From: Actinokineospora spheciospongiae
GTDB taxonomy: Bacteria; Actinomycetota; Actinomycetes; Mycobacteriales; Pseudonocardiaceae
Reading direction: 5' to 3'
DNA: 64,000 bases
Assembly: GCF_000564855.1 (NCBI RefSeq)
Contig: NZ_AYXG01000241.1
Span: 98,028-162,027 of the forward strand
Made by a program: the position numbers and the translations under genes. This document shows, piece by piece, positions 8,662 through 16,396 of the stretch. Position 1 is the stretch's first letter. Every line of letters starts with the position of its first letter. The notes under the pieces were generated by a model. It saw nothing but the letters and a program-made list of their open reading frames with translations. It was not told where the DNA came from and ran no database searches.

Positions 8662-10725
8662 TTGTCCACCACCGACGGCCGGATCGACCTGCCGCTGCTC
8701 CCGCCGAACCACCCGCTGGGCCGCTCGGCGCTGACCTGCCAGTACCGCTGCTCCAACGCCTGTTCGCACGAGGCCCCGAACTCCTCGGAGAACGCGTACT
8801 TCGGCGACGTCGTGCGCTCGATCGTCAGCAGGCGCGGGATGCTCCGCGCGGGCGCCGTCCTGGCCGTCGCGGGTGCGGGCGCCACCGCGCTCGCGGGCAC
8901 CGCCGCCGCCGACCGCGGCAGGCCCGACAAGCCCGGCAAGCCCGCCCCGGCGCCGAAGGGCCTGGACTTCCAGGCCGTCGCCGCCAACCGCGAGGACGAG
9001 CTGGTCGTCCCGCCCGGCTACCAGTCGAACGTGGTCATCCGCTGGGGCGACCCGGTGCTGCCCGGCGCGCCGACCTTCGACTTCGACAACCAGACGGCCG
9101 CCGCGCAGGCCAAGCAGTTCGGCTTCAACAACGACTTCTGCGGCCTGGTGCCGTTCGGCCACGACCGCTGGCTGATGGGCTCGAACCACGAGTACACCAC
9201 CGAGTCGGCGATGTTCCGCGGCTACAACGCCGCCGACCCGACCGACGAGCAGATCAAGATCGGCTGGACCGGTCACGGCTTCTCCGTCGTCGTGGTGGAG
9301 CGCGAGCACCGCACCGGCAAGCTCGTGCCCAAGCTCGACCGGCGCTACAACCGCCGCATCACCGTGCAGACCGAGTTCGAGTTCGCAGGCCCCGCCGCGG
9401 GCAGCCGGTTCCTGCGCACCAACGCCGACAAGACCGGCCGCAAGGTGTTCGGCACCTTCGGCAACTGCGCCGGTGGCGTCACCCCGTGGGGCACGATCCT
9501 GTCGGGCGAGGAGAACTTCAACGGCTACTTCGCCAACGGTGAAGCCGTCACGGACCCGGCGGCGCAGGCCCGCGTCGCCCGCTACGGCACCCCGAAGGGC
9601 GCCAGCCTGCGCAAGTGGGAGCGCCTCGACCCGCGCTTTGACCTGTCGAAGGACCCCAACGAGTTCAACCGGCACGGCTGGGTCGTGGAGATCGACCCGC
9701 TGGAGCCCGACGCCAAGCCGGTCAAGCACACCGCGCTCGGCCGCTTCAAGCACGAGGGCGCCACCATCCAGATCGCCCGCGACGGCCGCGTGGTCGCCTA
9801 CCTCGGCGACGACGAGCGCTTCGACTACGTCTACAAGTTCGTGTCGAAGGAGCGCTTCGCCCCCGGTTCGAGCAAGCGGGCCCGCGCGCACAACAAGACC
9901 CTCCTGCACGAGGGCACCCTCTACGTCGCCAAGTTCACCGGTGACAGCCCCGCCGCCGAGATCGGCACCGGCACCCTCCCCGCCGACGGCCAGTTCGACG
10001 GCTCCGGCCAGTGGATTCCCCTGGTCTCCGGCGACCGGTCCCACGTCGAGGGCTTCACCGCGGAGGAGGTCTACGTCTTCACCCGCCTCGCCGCGGACAA
10101 GGTCGGCGCCACCAAGATGGACCGCCCCGAGGACGTGCAGCCCAACCCGGTCACCGGCCGCGTCTACGCCGCGCTGACCAACAACACCGATCGCGGCAAG
10201 CCCGGCAAGGAGGGCCCCACCGAGATCAACCCCCGCAACGGCAACCGGCACGGCCACGTGCTGGAGTGGGAGGAGAACCGGGGCGACCACACGGCCACCG
10301 CGTTCGCCTGGCGCCTGCTGCTGGTCTGCGGTGACCCCGCCACCTCCGACACCTACTTCGGCGGTTACGACAAGACCCAGGTCAGCCCCATCAGCTGCCC
10401 CGACAACCTGGCCTTCGACCGCTACGGCAACCTCTGGATCTCCACCGACGGCAACGCCCTCGGCTCCAACGACGGCCTCTTCGCCGTCCCGACCACCGGC
10501 GCCAACCGCGGTCAGGTCAAGCAGTTCCTGACCGTCCCGCTCGGCGCCGAGACCTGCGGACCGGTCATCGAGGACGACTTCGTCCTGGTCTCGGTCCAGC
10601 ACCCGGGCGAGCTCGACGGCGCCAGCGCCGACAACCCGCTCACCCACTGGCCCGACGGCGGTACCTCCCAGCCCCGCCCGTCGGTGGCCCAGGTCTGGAA
10701 GCCCGGCCGCCGCGTCGGCTGCTGA
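8662..10725 (+). CDS. phoX: PhoX-family secreted alkaline phosphatase (DUF839)
   Basis: The 687-residue protein is a PhoX-type phosphatase, a calcium and iron enzyme that releases phosphate from esters outside the cell. TTG at 8662 is chosen because GAGGAGG lies four bases upstream and because LSTTDGRIDLPLLPPNHPLG is the usual actinobacterial PhoX start. A Cys-rich CQYRCSNACSH segment (about 27-37) precedes a Tat signal, SRRGMLRAG (about 55-63) plus a hydrophobic Ala/Gly run. The beta-propeller body includes EENFNGYFAN, PEDVQPNPVTGRVYAALTNN and CPDNLAFDRYGNLWISTDG. A PHO-box-like repeat lies upstream and a strong hairpin downstream, so it is probably monocistronic. Confidence 0.85.
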   Translation: MSTTDGRIDLPLLPPNHPLGRSALTCQYRCSNACSHEAPNSSENAYFGDVVRSIVSRRGMLRAGAVLAVAGAGATALAGTAAADRGRPDKPGKPAPAPKGLDFQAVAANREDELVVPPGYQSNVVIRWGDPVLPGAPTFDFDNQTAAAQAKQFGFNNDFCGLVPFGHDRWLMGSNHEYTTESAMFRGYNAADPTDEQIKIGWTGHGFSVVVVEREHRTGKLVPKLDRRYNRRITVQTEFEFAGPAAGSRFLRTNADKTGRKVFGTFGNCAGGVTPWGTILSGEENFNGYFANGEAVTDPAAQARVARYGTPKGASLRKWERLDPRFDLSKDPNEFNRHGWVVEIDPLEPDAKPVKHTALGRFKHEGATIQIARDGRVVAYLGDDERFDYVYKFVSKERFAPGSSKRARAHNKTLLHEGTLYVAKFTGDSPAAEIGTGTLPADGQFDGSGQWIPLVSGDRSHVEGFTAEEVYVFTRLAADKVGATKMDRPEDVQPNPVTGRVYAALTNNTDRGKPGKEGPTEINPRNGNRHGHVLEWEENRGDHTATAFAWRLLLVCGDPATSDTYFGGYDKTQVSPISCPDNLAFDRYGNLWISTDGNALGSNDGLFAVPTTGANRGQVKQFLTVPLGAETCGPVIEDDFVLVSVQHPGELDGASADNPLTHWPDGGTSQPRPSVAQVWKPGRRVGC

Positions 10726-10730
10726 GCACC

Positions 10731-10763
10731 GGGCTGCCCGGGCCGCACCGGCCCGGGCAGCCC
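10731..10763 (+). terminator. Strong hairpin terminator after phoX
   Basis: GGGCTGCCCGGGCCG (10731-10745) and its perfect complement (10749-10763) enclose a 3-base loop. It begins five bases after the phoX stop codon and has no U-run. Confidence 0.75.
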
Positions 10764-10804
10764 CCGGCCCCGCCACCGGGGCGCGGCCGTGTCCCCGGTT
10801 CCGC

Positions 10805-10871
10805 CGCGCCCGCCCCGGTGCCCCGACCCGGGTGTGCCCCCGGCCCCGGCGCGCCCGCCCCGGTGCCTCGA
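10805..10871. repeat. Pair of 22-base direct repeats before the SDR gene
   Basis: A 22-base sequence beginning CGCGCCCGCCCCGGTGCC occurs at 10805-10826 and again at 10850-10871 with one mismatch, 45 bases apart. The second copy ends 12 bases before the ATG at 10884. It could be a regulatory repeat or slippage in a C-rich leader. Confidence 0.6.
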
Positions 10872-10883
10872 TAGGTTCGTGCC

Positions 10884-11567
10884 ATGACCGCCCGACCGCT
10901 CGCCCTCGTCACCGGCGCCTCCCGGGGGATCGGTGCCGCCATCGCCCGCGCGCTCGCCCCCGACCACTCGCTGCTCCTCGGCGGCCGCGACGTGGACACC
11001 CTGCACGCCGCCGCCGACCGGCTGCCCGACGCGCGGGCGTGGCCGGTCGAGCTGACCGACCCGACCGCGCTCGCCGCCGCCACCTCCGGCATCCCCGCCC
11101 TCGACGTGCTGGTGCACTCCGCGGGCACCGCCGAGGTCGGCCCGCTCACCGAGGCGACCGCCGAGCGCTGGCGCGCCACGTTCGAGCTCAACGTGGTCGC
11201 CGTCGCCGAGCTGACCCGGCTGCTGCTGCCCGCGCTGCGGCAGGCCCGGGGGCACGTGGTGCTGATCAACTCCGGGCAGGGGCGCGCCGCCTCCCCCGGG
11301 TGGGGCCCGTACGCGGCGAGCAAGTTCGCCCTGCGCGCCTACGCCGACGTGCTGCGCGGCGAAGAGCAGACCTCCGGCCTGCGCGTCACCACCGTCTACC
11401 CCGGCCGCACCGACACCGACATGCAGAAGGCGGTCCGCCGCGACGAGGGCGGCGACTACCGCCCCGAGGACTACCTGACCCCCGACTCGGTGGCCAAGGC
11501 GGTCCGCGCGGCCGTCACCGCGGACCCGGACGCCCACCTCACCGAGGTGGTCATCCGGCCGCGGTGA
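10884..11567 (+). CDS. Short-chain dehydrogenase/reductase
   Basis: The 227-residue classical SDR has the cofactor motif TGASRGIG (residues 10-17), the HSAGTAEVGPL block, LINSGQGRAASPGWGPYAASK with the catalytic Ser and YxxxK, and an SDR-typical C-terminal PGRTDTDMQ segment. An Arg after the Gly-rich turn (LLGGRDVDTL) suggests NADPH preference. The substrate cannot be read from sequence. ATG start at 10884. It is convergent with the amidohydrolase, with only 19 bases between the two stops, so it is probably a single-gene unit. Confidence 0.85.
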   Translation: MTARPLALVTGASRGIGAAIARALAPDHSLLLGGRDVDTLHAAADRLPDARAWPVELTDPTALAAATSGIPALDVLVHSAGTAEVGPLTEATAERWRATFELNVVAVAELTRLLLPALRQARGHVVLINSGQGRAASPGWGPYAASKFALRAYADVLRGEEQTSGLRVTTVYPGRTDTDMQKAVRRDEGGDYRPEDYLTPDSVAKAVRAAVTADPDAHLTEVVIRPR

Positions 11568-11586
11568 CGCCACCGCCCGGTCGGGA

Positions 11587-12897
11587 TCAGGCCGACAGCA
11601 GCCGACCGGTCACCTTCCCCGCCCGCTCCTGGGCCGCCCGCCGGTCCACCAGGACCGGTTCCCCCTCGGTGACCACCGGGGCGCCCGCCACCCACACGTC
11701 CGTGACGCTGCGCGAACCGGCCGCCCACACCAGGGTCGAGAGCACCTGCTCGTCCGGCACGTCCAGGCCCGCCGCGAAGGCCGGGTCGTCGACGCCGACG
11801 TGCACCACGTCCGCCCAGCGGCCCGCTTCCAGGGCGCCGATGTCGGTGCGGTGCAGCGCGTCGGCGCCGCCGCGGGTGGCCAGTAGCAGCAGGTCGGCGG
11901 CCTTGACCACGGTCGAGTCCAGGGTGGCGACCCTGGCCAGCATCCCGGCGAGCCGCACGTCCTCCCACAGGTCGAGGTCGTCGTTGGAGGCGGGGCCGTC
12001 GGTGCCGATGCCGGTGGCGACGCCCGCGGCCCGCAGGTCGCGCAGGCGGGCGATGCCCGAGGCCAGCTTCATGTTGGAGCCGGGGCAGTGCGCCACGGAC
12101 ACGGAGTTCGCCGCGAACAGGGCGATGTCGGTGTCGGACAGGTGCACCGAGTGCGCTGCCAGGACGCGGCCGCCGTAGACGCCCGCCTGCTCGAGCAGCG
12201 CCGGGACCGAGCCGAACTCCTCGCGCTGCTTGACGTCCTCGGGCAGGGACTCGGCCACGTGGATCTGGACCAGCGCGCCGCGGGCGCGGGCCTCGGCGGC
12301 CACCTCGGTCAGCGCGGCGGGGGGCAGGGTGTACGCAGAGTGCGGGCCGTAGCCGACCTCGATCCGCTCCCCCGGGCCCGAGCGCAGCCCGTCGGCGTCG
12401 ATCCAGGCGTTGACGCCCGCGAGCATCTTGCGCCAGTCCCAGCCGGGGACGTCCATCACCGCCGGGGCCAGCACCGCCCGGGCGCCGGTGTCGAGGACCG
12501 CGCGGGCGACCTCGTCGGCGTGGAAGTACATCTCCGCGCTGGTGGTGACACCGGCGCGGAGCATCTCCACCGAGCCGAGCACCATGCCGTCGTAGACGTC
12601 GGACGGGGTGAGGCGGCCCTCGGCGGGCCAGATGACCTCGGTCAGCCAGCGCATCAGCGGCAGGTCGCCGCCCATGCCGCGGAGCACGGTCATCGGGCTG
12701 TGCGCGTGCGCGTTGACCAGGCCCGGCAGCAGGATGCCGGTCAGCTCGCGGATCGGGCCGGGGTGCTCGGGCGCCGAGTGGAACGGGCCGCAGTGGACGA
12801 TCCGGCCCGCGTCGTCGAGGTCGACGACGGCGTCTCGCAGCACGGTGCAGGCTGGGTCACACGGGAGGACGACGGGGGCGCGCAGACGCAGACTCAT
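11587..12897 (-). CDS. Amidohydrolase-superfamily deaminase/chlorohydrolase (SAH/MTA deaminase-like)
   Basis: With ATG at 12897 the protein has 436 residues. It shows the full metal site of the TrzN/MTA-SAH deaminase group: HAHS after PGLVN (HxH), a His in QIHVAES, a His in AAHSVHL, and the Asp in GTDGPASNDDLD. Members hydrolyse amine or chlorine groups from purines, pterins or triazines. An upstream in-frame GTG at 12915 lies one base past the stop of the NOS-like gene, so translation may be coupled; neither start has a strong Shine-Dalgarno sequence. Close coupling to the NOS-like gene suggests one pathway. The substrate is unknown. Confidence 0.85.
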   Translation of the reverse strand: MSLRLRAPVVLPCDPACTVLRDAVVDLDDAGRIVHCGPFHSAPEHPGPIRELTGILLPGLVNAHAHSPMTVLRGMGGDLPLMRWLTEVIWPAEGRLTPSDVYDGMVLGSVEMLRAGVTTSAEMYFHADEVARAVLDTGARAVLAPAVMDVPGWDWRKMLAGVNAWIDADGLRSGPGERIEVGYGPHSAYTLPPAALTEVAAEARARGALVQIHVAESLPEDVKQREEFGSVPALLEQAGVYGGRVLAAHSVHLSDTDIALFAANSVSVAHCPGSNMKLASGIARLRDLRAAGVATGIGTDGPASNDDLDLWEDVRLAGMLARVATLDSTVVKAADLLLLATRGGADALHRTDIGALEAGRWADVVHVGVDDPAFAAGLDVPDEQVLSTLVWAAGSRSVTDVWVAGAPVVTEGEPVLVDRRAAQERAGKVTGRLLSA

Positions 12898-12916
12898 GCA
12901 CCCGGATGATGCCACG

Positions 12917-13939
12917 TCACCGCTGGCGGACCGGCGCCTGGCGCAGGAAGGCGGGGCCGCCGGTGGGCTCGATGGCGGGCAGGTAGGCGTCCGCCGAGTG
13001 CTCGACGCTGACCCCGGCCCGGTCGAACGAGTGCAGCACCGCGCGGTTGAACTCCAGGCCCACCCGCTCGCGCCACAGCGTGCGGTCGCTGGAGGTGTCC
13101 AGGCCGAGCCGCTCGGCCACCCCCCGGCCCAGGCCGTACGCGGCGTCGTCGGCGAAGGACTCCTCGCCGATGCCGCGGGCCAGGTAGACGCCGTTGAACG
13201 GGGCGGACGGGTAGTCGATGCCGCCGATGTGCAGCCGCATGTTGCTGACCACCGGCACCGCGTGCCAGCGCAGCGCCAGCCCGGCGAACCAGGGCAGCTC
13301 CGGGTGCGCCAGCGGCACCTCCAGCACCGCCGCCCTGGGCACCTGGTGCAGCCGCACGCCTTCGTGGCCGGTCTCGACCACCAGCGGCAGCAGGTCGAAC
13401 GGGCCCTGGTCGCCGGGGGACAGCCAGCCGAGCCTGCACACGGCGGTGGTGAAGTCGACGAACCGCCGGTCGCCGTGCACCCGGTCGCCGTCGCGGTACC
13501 CGGCGTAGCGCACGAGCTGGTCGTTGCGGATGCGCGGGCCCGGCCGCCACGGGGTGTCCGGGGCGAACACGCTGACCATGGGGCGGACCGTGCCGCCGCC
13601 GGTGGCCATCCGCAGGTGCCGCACGCACTCCTCGGCCACGTCCTCGGCGTCGCGCACCGACCGCAGGTCGCGCACCAGCAGCCCGCGCCAGGGGACCCCG
13701 TCCGGGCACCAGCCGCTCTCGCGCAGCGCGATCCGGGCGCCGAAGGCCAGTTCGGCGGGGGTGTGCCGGTAGGTGCCGGTGGCGGCGATCTCGGCCCGGA
13801 CCTTGGCCAGCCGGGTCTCCAGCTCGCCCGCGCGGGGCCGGGCGCCGTGGAACCGGCGCAGGAACCGCTCGGCGACGTCGAACAGCCCCGGCCGCCCCAC
13901 AGCCGGGAGCAGACCTCGGTCGTCGCGCAGAGCGGTCAC
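12917..13939 (-). CDS. Divergent nitric oxide synthase oxygenase-like haem protein
   Basis: This 340-residue protein aligns across most of the bacterial NOS oxygenase fold: GTYRHTPAELAFGAR, GGGTVRPMVSVFAP, RNDQLVRYAGY, FDLLPLVVE, LEVPLAHPEL, and an APFNG block (246-250) followed by LWRERVGLEFNRAVLHSF. Cys78 sits at the haem-ligand position, but the usual WRNxxRCIGR reads LRESGWCPDG. The WYMGTEIGARN loop reads VYLARGIGEES (251-261), so the Trp and the substrate-binding Glu are Val251 and Gly256. The C-terminal pterin-site segment (WTWLIPP) is absent; the protein ends about 30 residues after LHSF. GTG start at 13939. It shares its strand and a near-overlap with the amidohydrolase. Canonical arginine oxidation looks unlikely; another haem chemistry or a sensor role is possible. 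Confidence 0.75.
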   Translation of the reverse strand: MTALRDDRGLLPAVGRPGLFDVAERFLRRFHGARPRAGELETRLAKVRAEIAATGTYRHTPAELAFGARIALRESGWCPDGVPWRGLLVRDLRSVRDAEDVAEECVRHLRMATGGGTVRPMVSVFAPDTPWRPGPRIRNDQLVRYAGYRDGDRVHGDRRFVDFTTAVCRLGWLSPGDQGPFDLLPLVVETGHEGVRLHQVPRAAVLEVPLAHPELPWFAGLALRWHAVPVVSNMRLHIGGIDYPSAPFNGVYLARGIGEESFADDAAYGLGRGVAERLGLDTSSDRTLWRERVGLEFNRAVLHSFDRAGVSVEHSADAYLPAIEPTGGPAFLRQAPVRQR

Positions 13940-14034
13940 TTAGGCTCTATCGGCCCGAATGGGCCCGTGCTGGAGTACTCGTATGGGTGGTTTTTTGGAA
14001 TCTTCTACTACGGAGAGTCAGCGCTACCGGACGG

Positions 14035-14733
14035 TCACACTCGCTCGAACAGCAGATCACGGCTGATCCGGCCCTCCACCTCGGCCCGCGCCTCGAACTT
14101 CGTCAGCGGGCGCCAGTCCGGCCGCGGCGCCCACCCGTCGTACCGGTTGCGCAGCAGCGGCTCGGCGGAGAGCACCTCCAGCATCTGCTCGGCGTAGTCC
14201 TCGACGTCCGTGGCGCAGTGCAGCACCCCGCCGGGGGCCAGCCGGGACGCGGCCAGGGCGACGAACCCGGCCTGCACCAGGCGGCGCTTGTGGTGCTTCT
14301 TCTTCGGCCACGGGTCCGGGAAGTAGATGCGCACGCCGTGCAGCGAGCCGGGGGTGATGTGCTCGCCGAGCAGCACCACCGCGTCCCCGCGCAGCAGCCG
14401 CAGGTTCCGCAGCTCCATCGCCTCCGCGCGCAGCATGAGCTGGGCCAGGCCGGGCTGGTAGACCTCGACCGCGAGGTAGTTCAGCTCCGGGGCGGCGGCG
14501 GCGAGCTGCGCGGTGGTCTCGCCCATGCCGGAGCCGATCTCCAGCAGCAGCGGCGCCGGTCGGCCGAACCAGGAGTCGGCGTCCAGCGGCCCGGGCGGCA
14601 GGTCGGGGACCTGCCTGCCCAACTCGCCCCAGCGCCGCTCCCAGGCCCGCGCCTGTCCGACGGTCATCCGCCCGCCGCGGTGCACGAAACTGACGACGCT
14701 GCGCTTGCGCGGCTCCTGGTCCGTCGGTGTCAC
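14035..14733 (-). CDS. trmB: tRNA (guanine-N7-)-methyltransferase
   Basis: The 232-residue protein methylates N7 of G46 in the tRNA variable loop using SAM. It has the SAM-binding LLEIGSGMGETT motif (about 63-74), the family signature YFPDPWPKKKHHKRR (about 137-151), and TKFEARAEVEGR at the C-terminus. GTG start at 14733, 27 bases after the stop of the preceding unknown gene, so the two are probably co-transcribed. Length is normal. It lies 95 bases upstream of the NOS-like gene on the same strand. Confidence 0.93.
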   Translation of the reverse strand: MTPTDQEPRKRSVVSFVHRGGRMTVGQARAWERRWGELGRQVPDLPPGPLDADSWFGRPAPLLLEIGSGMGETTAQLAAAAPELNYLAVEVYQPGLAQLMLRAEAMELRNLRLLRGDAVVLLGEHITPGSLHGVRIYFPDPWPKKKHHKRRLVQAGFVALAASRLAPGGVLHCATDVEDYAEQMLEVLSAEPLLRNRYDGWAPRPDWRPLTKFEARAEVEGRISRDLLFERV

Positions 14734-14760
14734 GGCGGACAGCCTGCCACCCGCCCCCGG

Positions 14761-15345
14761 TCAGGGTGCCAGGGACTCCAGCCGGGCCAGGTTCTTGCGC
14801 AGGTCGACCAGGCCGCCGACGGCGATCGGCGCGGGCGTCGGACCGGCGTGCACCGGCACGACGTCCAGCCAGCCGGGGTGCCGGTGGGTGTAGGCCAGCG
14901 TCGTGGGCATGCCCGGTTCGCTGAGCCTGCGCTCCGACGGCATGTACTCCCAGTAGCCGGTGTCGCCGTCCACGCCCCACGGCACGAACACCCAGCCGGG
15001 GCGGGCGTCGAGCAGCTTGGCCGTGCGGTCCTCGACGGAGAACCCCTCGCGCCGCGAGGACAGGCCGCCCCCGTCGACCGCGCGGAGCCACCACGGCGCG
15101 GGCAGCTCGCTGTGCGGGGCGGCCAGGACCGCGGCCCGGAACAGCGCGAGGACCTGCGCCTCCGGTGCCCGGTGCACCCAGGCGCGGCGGGCCTCCGCCG
15201 GGACTCCCGCCGAAGTGGTGTCGGGCTGCTCGAGCGCCTCCGACCACTCCAGTTCGATCAGGGGCTCGACGAGCAGGCCGCGGTTCTGGCCGCGCTGCTC
15301 GGACGGCTGCCGCGTCGAGCGTGTGCCGGAATCAACCACCGTCAA
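14761..15345 (-). CDS. Unknown protein upstream of trmB
   Basis: I do not recognise this 194-residue protein. TTG at 15345 is preferred because GGAGG lies six bases upstream; longer frames to 15618 lack any start support. It is soluble, with Trp-rich blocks APWWLRAVDGGG and ARPGWVFVPWGVDGDTGYWEYMPSERR in the middle and a helical C-terminus (GGLVDLRKNLARLESL). No signal peptide or membrane helix is seen. It is co-oriented with trmB, 27 bases apart. The combination of Trp, acidic and Arg residues resembles small actinobacterial proteins of unknown function. Confidence 0.6.
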   Translation of the reverse strand: MTVVDSGTRSTRQPSEQRGQNRGLLVEPLIELEWSEALEQPDTTSAGVPAEARRAWVHRAPEAQVLALFRAAVLAAPHSELPAPWWLRAVDGGGLSSRREGFSVEDRTAKLLDARPGWVFVPWGVDGDTGYWEYMPSERRLSEPGMPTTLAYTHRHPGWLDVVPVHAGPTPAPIAVGGLVDLRKNLARLESLAP

Positions 15346-15438
15346 GGTCCACCTCCAGGGCTCCGAGACGGGTTTCTCACGTCCATCTGACCCCGGGACG
15401 GCGAGCGGCGTCCGCAAGCTGTGGGCCGCCTCACAGGC

Positions 15439-15460
15439 TCTTAACGCGGTCTTAATCCGG
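15439..15460 (-). promoter_or_regulatory. Abutting 11-base direct repeats, possible response-regulator site
   Basis: TCTTAACGCGG (15439-15449) is followed directly by TCTTAATCCGG (15450-15460), about 95 bases upstream of the unknown gene that precedes trmB. Two 11-base half-sites in tandem are the layout used by OmpR/PhoB-type regulators. The stretch 15346-15580 otherwise shows no gene I can support. Confidence 0.3.
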
Positions 15461-15581
15461 ATGGTCGATCCGGGAAACGCGGCAGCGGCGCGCGGGCGGA
15501 AATCGGCCTCCCGCAACAGGATCGGTTCAGTGTGATGTCCACTGCGGACTGCTCGCACCGCTCCCGGCGCCGCACGCGCGC

Positions 15582-15616
15582 GGGCCCTGGGCACCCCCCG
15601 AAGGTGCCCAGGGCCC
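15582..15616 (-). terminator. Second terminator hairpin downstream of the ABC operon
   Basis: GGGCCCTGGGCACC (15582-15595) pairs perfectly with 15603-15616 around a 7-base loop. It is the distal member of two tandem hairpins beyond the last permease gene. Confidence 0.65.
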
Positions 15617-15630
15617 ACCGCTCCCCGAGG

Positions 15631-15664
15631 GGGTCCGGCCGTTCCCCGAAGACCGGCCGGACCC
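15631..15664 (-). terminator. First terminator hairpin downstream of the ABC operon
   Basis: GGGTCCGGCCG (15631-15641) pairs with CGGCCGGACCC (15654-15664). It lies six bases past the stop of the second permease gene. Confidence 0.65.
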
Positions 15665-15670
15665 GTGGTC

Positions 15671-16396
15671 CTACGCGTCCCGCTTGTTCACCACGACCAG
15701 CGCCGCGGCCAGCAGCGCCGCGGCGATCGCGGCGAAGTAGGCCAGCGACGGCCACGGCCCCATCACCGGGTCCGGCCCGGGGTCGCCCAGGAACCGGTTG
15801 ACCGCCATGAACGGCAGCCAGTCCTGGATGTCGTCGCCGACCCTCGGGATGATCCCGACCAGGTTCTCCAGCAGCATCGTCCAGATCAGCAGGATCGAGA
15901 TCGCCCCGGCCGACTGCCGGACCAGCGCGCCGACCGCCACCGCGATGACGGCCGCCACCGCGAACACCAGCCCGATCCCGGCCACCGAGCGCCACCCGGC
16001 CTCACCCGCGATCGCCAGGTCCGCCCCCGGGGCGAGCACCTTCGCCGTGCCCCAGGCGCCGAAGGCGGCCACCTCGCCGATCACGCCCGCCAGCGCCGCC
16101 ACCACGCCCGCCTTGGCCAGCAGCACCGCGGTGCGGTTGGGCACGGCCTGGAACGCGGTGCGGATCGTGCCGAACCGGTACTCGGTGGTGATCGCCAGCG
16201 CGCCCATCACCAGCACGACCATCAGGCCGAACTGCCAGCCGAACAGCGTGGAGCGCAGCCCGAGGGTCGTCGGGTCGTCCTCGGCCAGCGCCACCAGACC
16301 CGCGAAACCGATCACCATCCCCAGCGCGAGCACGCCGCAGAACCAGGGCGAGCGGGTGCTGAACAGCTTCATCCGCTCCGTCGCGAGCAGGGTCAT
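15671..16396 (-). CDS. ABC-2 type exporter permease, second copy
   Basis: The 241-residue integral membrane protein has about six membrane segments. It begins MTLLATERMKLFSTRSPWFC, carries ITTEYRFGTIRTAF after the second helix, and has VGALVRQSAGAISILLIWTMLLENLV. It is a close paralogue of the preceding permease: the same motifs occur in the same order. Its ATG shares one base with the upstream stop (TGATG at 16394-16398), so translation is coupled. With the ATPase and the other permease it probably forms a heteromeric exporter; similar BcrAB-type systems handle peptides, antibiotics or lipids. The substrate is unknown. Confidence 0.8.
   Translation of the reverse strand: MTLLATERMKLFSTRSPWFCGVLALGMVIGFAGLVALAEDDPTTLGLRSTLFGWQFGLMVVLVMGALAITTEYRFGTIRTAFQAVPNRTAVLLAKAGVVAALAGVIGEVAAFGAWGTAKVLAPGADLAIAGEAGWRSVAGIGLVFAVAAVIAVAVGALVRQSAGAISILLIWTMLLENLVGIIPRVGDDIQDWLPFMAVNRFLGDPGPDPVMGPWPSLAYFAAIAAALLAAALVVVNKRDA

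Noticed and set aside
12917..13939. Calling the gene a working nitric oxide synthase
   Set aside because: The fold matches but the substrate Glu, the WRN/RCIGR context and the pterin segment are absent; only a NOS-like annotation is justified.
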